From Rhynochetos jubatus (lineage: Eukaryota > Chordata > Aves > Eurypygiformes > Rhynochetidae): 64,000 bases of DNA. Shown here piece after piece: positions 1 through 12,824 of the stretch (positions are counted from its first letter, which is position 1; the number at the start of each line of letters is the position of its first letter). The notes below the pieces were generated by a model. It saw only the letters and a list, made by a program, of their open reading frames with translations, made no database searches and had not been told where the DNA came from. The stretch covers positions 42,188,307 through 42,252,306 of the forward strand of contig CM050652.1 in NCBI GenBank assembly GCA_027574665.1, in the 5' to 3' direction. Position numbers and translations under genes: made by a program.

Positions 1-3000
1 GGGCTGATCCTATCTTGGCAGAGTGGCATAGACATTTAAGGAGACATTCAGTCCTACAGCTCTATGCTTGGCCATCAGATAAAAACAGAATATATTAACT
101 TCTAACTTAGGTGGAGTGTTGAACAATTGCTTTATATAACCTACCTAAATAAAGGACCACTCTTCAATCTCACAGGGAAAAGATCCATAATTTCCCAAAT
201 CAGTGGAATTAGGTCTGGATTTGCTTTACAGTTCAAACATGCTGTCCCTGACACTGCTGCTACTTGAACTCTTTCAGACACTAGCAGTGACTTCAGTAGC
301 TGACTCTTTGCTGTCCAGGGTATGATAACCAAACTAGGATGGGACCTACTGCTGCATACATACAGTATTACGGAGCTCAGCATCATCCAAGTTATCGTGT
401 CATTATATATTCAAGAAAGAACCTGGAAGATAAGCCATAAAACTTATTTTGTTCCCAGAAAAATAGAATGTATTGTCCACCTGAATCCAGTGGAGAAAAT
501 CTCACAGGGCAATGATTCAGATACATTTTGGAAAAGACTGAAATGGAAAAGTTGCAGGCTGAGTATGTTTCCCAAGGAACAGTTTGGTCCCCCAAATCAT
601 CCCCTGTGCACTTCTAAGCCTTAGGACCATGCCAGAAGAAGATGCAATTTGTTGATTTCAGTGATCAACATTTCAGAAGTGGGAAATGGCATGAGTAGAA
701 TGTGCTAAAATATTTGTACAAGTTGCTGCAGGGAACATAAGAAACAAACAATATTTCTTGCTTTAATACAGTATGTTTCTTGCACAGGAAAGGTCCTATT
801 AGTATGGCCCGTTGTTTATCATGTCTATATTGAATGAGAAAGTGAAAGGTTCCATTTTTCCTCTCCAGCCACATAATCCTAGGAACAATACCAGTCTTTA
901 AGCCTGTCTTATTCTCTGCCTCCTGAAGAGTGGCCTCGTGGCACCTGCTGAGAGCTGTTAGATTTCAGCGCTCATTCAGAGCCCACCACCTGACCCCTGC
1001 CCATGGTGACGGAGAACTCGCTGCTGTAAATGGATTCAGCAGTGTAAATATCACGGGAAGCTGTGTCCCTTTGTTTTAAATTTCCTCCCTAAGGGCAATT
1101 TGTTCCAATTAGTGCCTCAGCTAGCAATTATTGCTGCACAGTGCCCTGACATATTTCTGTCTGAGCCAGCTGACGCAAAATCAGAGAATCTCATGTGTGA
1201 TGTAATATATACCCTGGCCTAGTGCCCTTGCCGTAAAGAAGATCCCTTGTCAGGACTCATGGCAGTGCCCTCTGGAAAAGGTCTTTCCTCACCATCAAGC
1301 TTGGTTCTCTCTTCTATGGATACAAGGGAATAATTTTAAACGGTAGCCTTCCTTTGCTGCAAGGGTATCTGTATCTAAAGCATATGAACAAAACAACATG
1401 TCATTAATGCGTATGAATGACCTTTTTGTTGATGCCACTTTGTCTGGCCTGGGTGCTGCTCCCTCCTGGCAGATGGGTCTCTTGCCAGCTCCGGCAGGAC
1501 AGCACTCCGGGAGGGAGCATGGTGACACGTGCCACACGGGTGTCAGAGTCTCACCCACAGCATGTACCAACTCCACTTGTTTTGTTCTATTTTCCTAAGG
1601 AGAAATCTACCCCAGAGAGTTACATAAAATCTGGTTTTGTCACATACTTAAAAATCAAGATGCATCAGTACACACAGCTGTTTCACCTAAAATGCTTCAT
1701 CTGAATATAAAATTTTAGTGATGCAATGCAGAAAAGCCTGCCAGAATGTTATTTGATGCGTTTCACTTTTCTGACATTGAATGGTTTATTTGAAGGAAGA
1801 GGCTGTGTGCTGATGGAGGGCTAATCATGGCTAGTAATCTATTACCCATACAAATAACAGTGGAAAAAATAGATGCCATAAATTCAACTGTTCCTCTTCC
1901 ATTATTGTCTGAAACTGTGTAATGTGGCAAATTTAATTTCCCGAAGGTACATTTGCCTATAATTTCTTTGGCTACTAGGTTGTGCAAAATATCTTTAAAC
2001 ATTATCAAGCAATGCCCCATTATCTGAATTACAGTGTATTCCTGCTCCTACCATTCTCATAAATATTTGCTAAGAAAAGTTATTAAAGAAGACACAGCTG
2101 GCTGAATCTTAAAGCTTTCATTTATGAAAAGGTAAACAGTATTCTCCCCATGCTCTATACAAACCCCCTTCTTGAAGGAGTCCATGCTAGGATTATTTTT
2201 TTTCCTTCCCTGTGAAGTTAGACTTGTATCAAGGTGAGTTGCTGGCAAACATGCACTTACTCCCCACAGGCTCATTAGCAAACAAGTCTCCAAAGGCAAA
2301 GTGCAGCCCAGAACTCCCTGAGGTCAGTGGAGAGACTGCCATTAAATTCAACAGGCTTGGAAGCAATTAATCCAAAGAATAAGGTATATTACACTGGCTA
2401 CACTAGGACAGGTTTGGATCTGGATTCCTCAGTCTGTGTTTTGAACAGAAACACCATAGGCTTCAATTACACAAATGGCTTCTACCAACGTAAAATTCAA
2501 CAGCAGCAGAGGGCTTCTGTTTTCAGGGGATTAGAGAGTCTTACAGCTTAAGTTTTATTCTGCCATGACCACAACTGATCATATAACACACAGGATATTA
2601 CAAGTTTCATGGAATTCCTAATAATTGCTGTTAGATGGGATAAGACTGCCTGATTGTGTTCTGCCTCCATGCTTATACCTGCCTCTACATCTTTGAATGC
2701 CTCCATGATGCCTACAGTCATAGTGAAAGCAATACATTTCCTAATTAGGCAACGCTTTGCTCTCCCAGTGCTGGGAAAATAGCTGGCAAGTGGTTAATAG
2801 GCTACACAAAATTTAGAGTAGGAAATAGATAACAGGTCCATTAGAGGAGACAACTCAAATTGTACAGTCCCTCCTAGCAACTGGCTGCGGAATGTGATTC
2901 ACAGTGAGTCAGAAGAAAGGGTCCAACATACACCAACACTACTTTCCATGGCACTGTATATTTTTCTTGGAGGATTCCCAGTCAAGTACAGGCTTAGTTC

Positions 3001-6000
3001 AACTTTCCTCAGCTTGGGAACTGTGAAGGCGGCGTAAGTCATTATGGTATTGAATCAGGATAAATTTGTGAAAATATCACATCTTTGTGTGCTGTTTGTC
3101 TCTGTGGAATGGCAACATGACTGGCAATACTTATCTCTGCCTTGACTAAAGCCAACAACTGATAGCTTCTATTCTTACTCTGTTACATTAGTAGGGTCAG
3201 TGGATTGTAGGAGACAATGAGATACTAAGCCAAGTGATAGTTTAGAAAGGAAAATACTTCTAAAAGTAGTTGCTATTATATATTAAAACCCAGAGGATTT
3301 CATCAAGATAGCATTGTTTTCAATGCTTTTGGTACACAGAAGATAGAGAATGTCTGTGGCCTAGATTTTTAATCTAGATTTTTAAATGCTTCCCACATCT
3401 ATACAGAACTTTAAAATAAGAAAATAAATACTGTTCTTTATTTTTAACATGTGTATATGCCTTGCACCACTGATAAAACAAGAATTGCGTGCTGTATTGG
3501 CGCCTAAATTACCTTTCTGGAGTGTTTACAGACCCAAACCTAAAATTTGTAGAGCATCTGTAGTTCACATCTTTATTTAGAAGTGAGTATTTGGGAAATC
3601 TGTGGAATACAGTCCAAACTGCAAATACACAGTGTAAGTGGAAATTTTAATTTGGCTTTCTGTGTCTTTTCACCCCAAATCAAGTGCGATAATTCTCTTT
3701 TGATAAGAGCCTTCCTAGCAACTGAGAAGATAATATCTGGACCACACAAGCGTTTCCATATTGCAAGTATTTCAGTCACTTCAAGGAGACAATTTGTGGA
3801 GTAATTCAGTTCATGTGGTGAATACAGAATGGTATGGCCCTCTATTCATTTATAAAAATGAACCAATCAAATGGATAATAGGATTTTAGTAAACACTCCT
3901 CTCAACATTCTCCTTCTAGAAAGAAATTATGAAATTTGATGTACAGTTTTCTGGTCCCACGGGAGGCACCAACTAAGCTGTCTCAAAAGAAATTACATTG
4001 TACAGCTTGTTTGTTGTGGCAAGCGAGCAGATGTTAGTCAACTACCAGAATAATAAGGCTTTGATATAGTTATCTGATCTAGAACTGCAATAGACATAAG
4101 GAATGCTGTAAAGGTGGTTTACCGCAGATTCAGTCCAGGTATTCATAGAGAAATCTGAGTTTAGTGATCTGGAGCTCTAGTACATTCATTGCTCACCCTG
4201 CGTTTGTAATTATTTAGGCTCACTACAACTGTTTTGACAATGTGTTGCTGTTCACCTTGTAGGACTGTGGTGGCTTAGTTTCTAACCAGTCTGCTTCTCT
4301 GGAGTGTTTCACCCGAGTTTCTTTTAAGCGGTACTATCGTTTTAATTTGAAGTCACTTTAGGCTTCTTGTTGAAGAGAAACTTGAAAGCTAAGATGGAGT
4401 TTTCTCACTTCCCAGAAAAGGCTGATTCTTATGACTAGCCAGCAGTTGTACACTGATCCCTAGCGCAGATCTGACTAGAGAAACATGCTGCATCTGGTCT
4501 AAGTAAATTCTTACGGCCTTGCAAAATAGATTGTTCCTGACTAAGACCTTAAACCATCTCACAAGTATTAACTCCTTTTTACATGTAGTTTCTGATCTAG
4601 GGCAGACCAATGGCTTTTTTATCACTTTGAGTGATATAATCTACTTGAACCAATGGAGAAGGTGGGCTCGCTGAAGAGATGATGTCTGTTAGCTGCTCTC
4701 TGATGCCCTAGGGGGACAGCGTAAAGCTGCCCAGGTTGATGGCATGGTGACCTGTGCCAGGCACAGTGGCAGTGCTGAGAGCTGATGACACCTTTAAAAA
4801 AAGGTTCTGCTGCTAAATGCTGGGAAAATGCCCTCTACAGTGACATCTTAAGTCAGGACCCTCCATTTAGATTACAGAGAACCTAAAGAAAGGGCTTCAG
4901 CATGGCTAATGGAAATGCCAAAAGATAGATTTATCTACACAGTTCCTGCCATTGCACTCATGCCTCCTGAAATGGGCATTAGCTTTTCAGTGTCTGCTAG
5001 GTCAAACCTTGAACAAAAGGAAAGAGGACGTTATTGAAGTAAGTTCTTGAGCCAACACCAGAGGCATGTTTGGTGACAGCACTCTCGGGTCAGAGAAATG
5101 AGGCCTTAAGGTTGGTTCTGACTCAGAGCAGGAAACTTTGAACTGGTCTGATCATGCAGGGATCAAAACTAGTTCTTAGTCCTCTGCTGGTTAATGAAAT
5201 AAATGGCATGAGGGTACAAGAATCCCAAAATACAAGGGAACATTAGTACCACGTTGTACCTCAGTAAATTCCTGCAGTTGCTTTGCTTGTATAGGACATT
5301 TTGAAAGCGTACAGAAGTCAGAATATTCAGGTCAGACATTATTCCCAAAGATGCACTTAAAGTCTCTGGGAAATCGGTGATTAAAAGTAATGGTCTGGGG
5401 ACATATGTCTCTCTTTGGCTGTATTAAGTGAGCAGGTTCATAGCTCATAGTGGAAGTTTGATCCTGACTAGCAGAAGGAGATGTAAAAGAGAATTAGTCC
5501 TGAATCTGTTCAGTTCCCCAGCAGCATGGCTTTTCTGACCACCAGGCTGAAAGTGAGAGAAGAATCTCACATCCAAAAATCTGAATTAGTCCATACATTC
5601 CTAGAGAAGATTAGCATAGAGATAGGAGCAAACTTTACCTAAAGAAGTGATACACATTAAAGCAGCTCCTTATCATTCTCCATTAACTTTCTCAAAGTTG
5701 AAACATTGGATAAATATTAAAAAAAAACCCCAAATTATGCATAAAATTTTCTTCTTTTTTCTTCAAATCGATGCTGTTCAAAATCAAGAAGCCTGGCACC
5801 ACTCTTCACAGATGAAAAGACATATTCCATATGGAGTATGGGTCCCTGAGGACTGTCAGGTACCATATATTCGTGCAAGCCTCTAGGCCCATGTGTTTAC
5901 TTATTCAGGTAGTTTGGCGTATGGCCATGCAGCAAAAGCACTAAATACAAAGCAACTGATGTAGTCAAATACATACAACTTTAAAATCAAACAGATGTAT

Positions 6001-6999
6001 ACAAAATAAAGAACTTAAACATATATAATCATCTTTACCAAGCACAACAAATAACAGGAGATACAATCCAGGCTACAATTATCTGGGTCAATTAAATGAT
6101 ATATTATAGCAGCTTCAGATTTCTTTAAGCTAATTACAGAGGTGATGATATAATATGCCTGTGATGCTGCTGTCACTGGATTGCTCTTGCAACAATACAA
6201 TTCTTACTTTTTCCTCTCTTTCATCTTATAAATATGAAGTAAGCAAGACTAAATAATTTCTTGAAATAATACAGAGTTTGTGGAAAAATTGGGTCACTTC
6301 TCTGATGTCATCACAACATAATAACAAGTAAATATTATTAAGCAAAGTATGTTGTTTAATGCCTAGATGCTTCTGTCATAAGAACCATATTCTGTTTAAA
6401 TTACATAAAAACTAGCAGTGGTATTTCTTCTATATGCAATAATATAAAAAGTTCTTGTTTGACAATGTGGTGACAAGACAAAAATACTTGGTGAAGAATT
6501 AAAAGCCATATCTGTGAGTACTGGCAAATGTCTAAATGGGAATGCAGTTCAGAGCTCCCAATCCTTTACACTGTGGACACTCTTCCTTAGTTTTATGCTG
6601 GTGACTGCTTTGTGACTACACAATTGCATTTAATGCCTATGAAGTGAAACAGAATTTCCTTGATTTGTATGGCACCAAGATAATTTGTCTAGACTGCAAA
6701 AACTGCATGAATCTAACTACATTTAAGAAGTTTGCCTAGTTACAAGTGTAAAACCCTTATGAATATGTGTTCAGAAGGTGTAAACCATGAAAAAGCTGGT
6801 TATGCTTGTATCAGTAAATTACCATATTAAACTAAACTAAGTTTTGGATTGGTCAAACCATCATATCCACTCCAGTAAAAGAGAAATAAGAAAAATTACC
6901 TTTCCTCACCAAAGAGGTGATCCCTAAGTACATGTGTATTCCCTGTACAAAGTAAATCACTAATGATTTGTTTAAACAAATCCATACTTATGACATGCC
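1..6999. other. Gene-free AT-rich unique sequence
   Basis: All open frames are 100 codons or fewer, overlap on both strands and show no domain or splice support. No interspersed repeat was recognised apart from the short duplication at 3361. Confidence 0.7.
3361..3386. repeat. Short tandem duplication, 13-bp unit
   Basis: ctagatttttaat is followed directly by ctagatttttaaa, one mismatch. Local slippage-type duplication. Confidence 0.7.
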
Positions 7000-7520
7000 A
7001 CATGGACTACTGCATCCAGCTGTGGAGCCCTCAACATACAAAGGACATGGACGTGTTGAAGTGGGTCCAGAGGAGGCCACGAAGATGCTCAGAGGGCTGG
7101 AGCACCTCTGCCATGGGGACAGGCTGAGAGAGTTGGGCTTGTTCAGCCTGGAGAAGAGAAGGCTTCAGGGAGACCTTATAGCACCTTCCAGTACCTGAAG
7201 GGGCCAACAAGGAAGCTGGAGGGGGAGCTTTTTACAAGGGTCTGTAGTGACAGGACAAGGAGTAACGGGTTTAAATTGAAAGTGGGGAGATTTAGATTGG
7301 ACATCAGGAAGAAATTATTCACAGAGAGGGTGGTGAGGCACTGGCACAGGTTGCCCAGAGAAGCTGTGGGTGCCCCATCCCTGGAAGCGTTCAAGGCCAG
7401 GCTGGATGAGGCTTGGAGCAACCTCGTCTAGTGGAAGAGTGTCCCTGCCCATGGCAGGGGTGTTGGAACTAGATGGTCTTTAAGGTCCCTTCCAACCCAA
7501 ACCATTCTGTGAGTCTATGA
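7000..7520 (+). mobile_element. CR1 LINE, 5'-truncated 3' fragment
   Basis: The sequence runs from 'actgcatccagctgtggag' through a frame reading [16 protein letters not shown] to the CR1 3' end 'ggtcccttccaacccaaac' at about 7482-7501, and then an 'attctgtgagtctatga' tail. This is the C-terminal part of the CR1 ORF2 plus its 3' UTR. The frame is broken. Truncated 5' ends are the rule for CR1. Confidence 0.92.
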
Positions 7521-10435
7521 ATTTGCTTGGTATGTAATGGATCAGGAATACACGGTTTCAACTATTCTCATGCACACACAGCTTAAATAATAAAAACTCT
7601 ATAAACTGTGTCACAGGCTTTGAAGGACTTCTGCAGTGTTTGTCATTTGGAAACATGGCCTAAGATGTAAAGCTCCTACCCAGGTAGGTCTCAGCCAACT
7701 CACGACTAAGTTTTGTTTTCATCCTCTAAGGACAGGGGGAGGTTACAGGCTTCTCACTGGGATATGAAGTTTCCAAAATATGAGGCTGCCCATGTATGCC
7801 ATCAATGTTCAAACTGCTGTTACCATTTAATTTACTGTCATGAACAAAGAAAATTCCATGAGATGGAAAACTGAATCTCAGTTCTCGTTGTGCAAGCTGC
7901 TGACACTTCGGAGGAAATCCAGATACATTTGCATGGAGTAAACTTCTGTAAACACGTTCTTCACTCCAGCAAAGAAATAAAAGTCAAGGTAAGCTTGGCA
8001 AGCGACAAAAAAGGATGAGTCATATTTCTCCAGTTTCATTCCAAAGATGATATCTTTCACCTTCCTCAGTACTGTAGTCATAAAGCTGACAGTGTTTCTG
8101 CTCCTTTATGGGAAAGAGTGTTCAAACACTGTGGGCAAATGATTTAGTGGAACCCCACAGTCATTTTTCACACATACTTTGTTTTCATTACCAAAATCTG
8201 GAAGGAATAATTTTCCATATGCAGCTATCAATGTGCAATTGCCATCTAAAATGTTTATAAGTCATTCCTCATCCATGTTTTAGCTGATACATTTACATTA
8301 AAATACATAGAATGAAGTCATTTTATGAAAGCTTCTTGTTAAGTAATTAATGGAAAATGTTTTGTCCATTTTGCAAAAGCAGAAACTGAGGCAGCATCAC
8401 TAAGACCACGTTTCCCAGCAATCACCAGCTTTCAGTTGTTTAACTTCTGTTCACATGTCTTGGAAACTCATTTTCAAGACTGCTATGAACTTGTTATTTC
8501 AATTGAAGTCAACAGGATATGTATGCACCTAACAGGTCTGAAATTCAGGCCAAGTACTCAGAAATAAAGGAACCAGGAATGAAAGGCCACTTCTGAAAAG
8601 ATTTGCACAAGATTACATGTGATGCCTGGGACACAGCCTAGAACTAAATTCAGTCCAGAGAATTAACAGAGTAATTATCATTCCTGCTAATGCTACTGAT
8701 TAGTAAGTAGTTTCCTGAAAGAAGCATAGAAAGTACTCATCCCTATTTCCTCCTGGTTTGTTAATCTGACTGCACCTAATTAATATTTTTTCTCTGGCAT
8801 AACTAATTATCCTCATTTTAGTGAATAAAAGTCAGTATATGATACAAATATGGTGATATGTAAAACCATCAGTTAATGAAGGAGTTTCAGCTGAGTTTAT
8901 TGGTAGTTTATGTTAATCAGACCTGTCAGGTGAAACTTTATGTATGATGTATTCCTTTTGTCTCATGACTGAAAGTGTTGCCATTTCTGTTTTCTATTAG
9001 ATTTTTAAAAAGTTGAAATACATAGGAGAGTTTAATACTGACGAAAAGCAAAACAATTTTAATATTTACACTCTTAATACCCCAAGACTGTGAATTTCTT
9101 TGTACTATCCAGGTAAGGTTTTCATATAAAGAGATTCCAGACTGCTGTTTATTAAAAATTACATTTATGTTCTTGGCCTCATTCTCCTACTATACATCAT
9201 GCAAATACTAATCCTTGAAAATGCAGTGGAGATGTTCTAATGACCTGGTGTTATTCTGCATGATCAGCATGGCAGAAAACAGCTGTGTTCATTTTTGTGC
9301 TAAATTTCTACGTAATCCCAATGATATAATCCAGGTTATATCTGGATTATAAAAGCATTTGTGGTCTGTTGAATTCACCAGCAGGCTGGAGATTTCTAAG
9401 CATGTCAACTTAAGACAATGTAAGTATAAATAAAGCTCATCATATACAAAAGCGATGGAAGCTATGCTTTAATGTGTTCTTGATTATTGCTTACGTACAT
9501 CAATGTGCATGCTGATGTGCAGAGAAGACATTTATATCTGTACCAATGAGCAATACCAAAAAAACCAAAAGGCAAAGTCACCACATTTTCATTCACTTCT
9601 GCCTATTGTCTGTCACAGCTAAATGCAAGAAAGAGGTGTATCCTGAAAATCCATTCAGAAACCTTATGGTAAGCTTCACCAAGGGAGTGACAGAAACATT
9701 TCTAAGACATGCATCTTGGTGTTGCTGCTTTAGAAATCTCTCAAAATCAGGTTTCACGGAGTCATTCAACTTCGCTTTGACTACACTTAGCAATGTGATT
9801 CCTGCATCTGTGCTTTGTACATCCACTGAAGTCATGGAGGTGACAAGACTACGGCTCAGGAAACTATCAGCCCTGGTATGATAACAGCCAAACAAGATCT
9901 TCCCTTACATCTGTCCCTCATCACCTTCTCTCCCAGCCTCTCTCTCATATATCTCTTCCTTTGCATTTCCATGTTGGTTGCTATCAATTCCCTGCTTCCT
10001 GCCACTCTCTCATAGTATCTCTATATTTGTTTTTTAAATATTGGAAGAAATAAGTGAATTAGACCTGTCAAATTGACTTATATTCATAGTCATGTCCTGT
10101 AACCACAAGGTATGTTTACTGTGTCCTCCCTCTGTACCTTTTCCCCAGTTACTCAGTCTCAGATCAGACTTTCAGGGTTGAACTCATCTCCTCTGACTTC
10201 ACACATGAACCCCTGAACCAGTCTTCTGTCATTCTGCCTCATAATAACGGAAAGAAATAGGTGCTTGGAGACATGATTCATCTCATACGTTTTAGATTCC
10301 TACCTTTGAATGAAACTACTTGAATTTTAGAAGACCCTCTGTCTTTCCACTGACTATAAAAGTAACCCAGATGACTAGCTCAACAGCTCATAGCCCCATT
10401 TGAGATACTTGCACTTGGTCAGACAGATCTTTAAT
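7521..10435. other. Gene-free unique sequence between two CR1 copies
   Basis: It holds the hairpin at 9325-9351. Two overlapping frames of about 100 codons at 9546-9895 lie on opposite strands and have no recognisable content. Confidence 0.7.
9325..9351. repeat. 10-bp perfect inverted repeat hairpin
   Basis: tataatccag at 9325-9334 pairs exactly with ctggattata at 9342-9351 across a 7-nt loop (gttatat). There is no T-run or other context suggesting a gene. It is a compact hairpin in unique sequence. Confidence 0.75.
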
Positions 10436-10838
10436 TCATAGAATCACAGAATGGTTTGGGTTGGAAGGGACCTTAAAGATCATCTAGTTCCAACCCCCCT
10501 GCCATGGGCAGGGACACCCTCCACTAGACCAGGTTGCTCAAAGCCTCATCTAGCCTGGCCTTGAACACTTCCAGGGATGGGGCAGCCACAGCTTCTCTGG
10601 GCAACCTGTGCCAGTGCCTCACCACCTTCTCCCTGAAGAATTAGTTCCTGATATCTCATCTAAATCTCCCCACTTTCAATTTAAACCCATTACCCCTTGT
10701 CCTGTCTCTACAGGTCCTTGTAAAATGTCCCCCTCCAGCTTCCTTGTTGGCCCCTTCAGGTACTGGAAGGTGCTATAAGGTCTTCCTGGAGCCTTCTCTT
10801 CTCCAGGCTGAACAAGCCCAGTTCTCTCAGTCTGTCTT
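10436..10838 (-). mobile_element. CR1 LINE fragment, minus strand
   Basis: It begins at the reversed 3' tail (tcatagaatcacagaatgg) and runs through the same 3' region as the copy at 7.0-7.5 kb, ending after 'aacaagcccagttctctcag'. It belongs to the same or a close subfamily as the copies at 7.0 and 49.5 kb. It is 5'-truncated and non-coding. Confidence 0.92.
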
Positions 10839-12784
10839 AATTGTTCTACCCGATGTAGACTGGAGGAAGCCAAAGGGAATTTGAAACAGGGAGATGGTAA
10901 AACCCCAAACTCCAGCTCTAAACAGAAGAAAAAAGAAGCCAATTTAGAGTTGGCAGTACCAAACAACTATCTACTGTTGCATATTTTTCATGCAACTGAC
11001 GTTTTTAAGTTGCCAATTTGTATGTTGCACATAAACCAATGTTTCAGAAAAATACAAATCAACAGATGCAGTAATCCCCAAAATGATCTGGTAGAAAAAA
11101 CTTTTACACTACAGGTTCGGTTTGATGCTTTAGGTGTTACAGGTGCCACTCTTCATCTAGTTTCTTAATGTTCAAGATTGGATTTATGGCCCTACAAGCA
11201 TGGAGGTGAGGAATCACAAGAAAAATAAGCATGCTGATTCACATGAAAAGTATGTGCCAAATAAAGCCTTAAATCATTTCATGCAGCCTGTCATTCAAAC
11301 ATATTTGACTGTCATCCAAATTGTTGGAATTGTCTTTCATACAGAAAAAAAAAAAAAGTTTATTTTTAGGATAATTGGAAAAGCAACAGATTATCTTCAA
11401 ATTAATGAATAGGTCAAGCTGTTTTTATAAGCTTAATATTTTCCATTGTCCCTCCCTCCTTAACACCTATCTTCATTGCCTAATCATTCACACACTTTAT
11501 GTTTTTACATTTGGATGAGTCATGAAGTGCACATTATGATGATAAATATATAATCTCTGCTTCCTCTTAGTGTTAACTCAGCGGCATGATTCACGCCATA
11601 AACCTATTTTACTCGTTCTGTCCTTTGCTGTTCATAACCTTGACTCTGTTAACATCAACAGTACTTCTGGAATCACATGTTTTTACTTAAAAGCTAACAT
11701 AAAGGTTTGATCTGCTTTACATTGTATAAATTCAGCCTGGCACATTGTTTTCTATTACACCAGTTATTCACATGAAATCACAAATGTTACTGTAATGCAA
11801 GCTGAACAAATTCACCTTATAGATGAATGTGGCGTTTCCCCTGTATGATGCCATTTAATTGATTTATTGGAGTTAATAAATATTGTAGAAGATATTTAAG
11901 CAGCTCTTTCTTTCTTTTACAGCTTAGGTCACAATTTCAAGCTCAGCTGGGACTGCTTTCCAGTGTCATGTTAGAAAATGGACGCACCCTGTGTGCGTGG
12001 CTCAAACAGAATGACACTTGGGGCTTTCTTGCCCAACCCCAAGGGCTATACTTAGATTCACACCATCCCTGAAACCCAGAGTATGTCCTTTGCTTCTCTG
12101 ATTTCATGTGAGTAAGAAATGGATTTGTAATGGTTCTGAGACTGCAGTGGTTGATGATCATGACTGAAAGCTATTACGTGTGTGTCATTAAAGCAACGTG
12201 TAGCTGAGATGTAATTTTCTAAAGATAGTAATACCTCGTTACATGCACTTGTGACTGAATAGTGAGGGAGCATAACATCTTCCTTAAGAGGAAGTTACTG
12301 AAAAGCTAAACAAAAAAAGCAACGCAATACGAGTTGTTTTCTGTGCAATTCTGTCAGAAATAGGAGGCTCCATCTTGAAATGAAATCACTGATTCACCAC
12401 GTTTGTGAGCTCAGAGAAACACAAAATCATCAGACATCACTGGCTAATGATAAGTGGAGACAAAATTGTGAGATCTTTTGGAACTGAACACAAAAGCACA
12501 CACACATGCTGTGGGAGTCTCCAGAAACAGAAAGATAACCTTTTTCAGCTTCCAAGCTTCCAGCCTTAGAAAAGGCAAACAAGTGTGGTGACCACTTCAT
12601 GTAGCTACAGGGGGTGATTTTTTTTCCTGAAAACAGTTTTAAATAAAATATTTTGTTCAGTGATAACCAATAACTGGTCCTGCCTTTCCATTCACAGCTG
12701 AATACACGCCAGACTTATTTGGAAGGGGCTTTGCAGGGAAGTGATGTGGGTCTTTATGCTATGAAGCCTGGTGTTAAGAGATGA

Positions 12785-12824
12785 GGGGGGGCAAGGAGGG
12801 GCAAGTGGGGAGTGGGGGTGTGGG
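12785..12824 (+). other. Potential G-quadruplex motif
   Basis: G runs of 7, 4, 4, 5 and 3 at 12785-12791, 12798-12801, 12807-12810, 12814-12818 and 12822-12824 are separated by loops of at most 6 nt. This satisfies the usual G3+N1-7 definition. It is isolated in AT-rich sequence, not at a recognised promoter. Confidence 0.7.
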
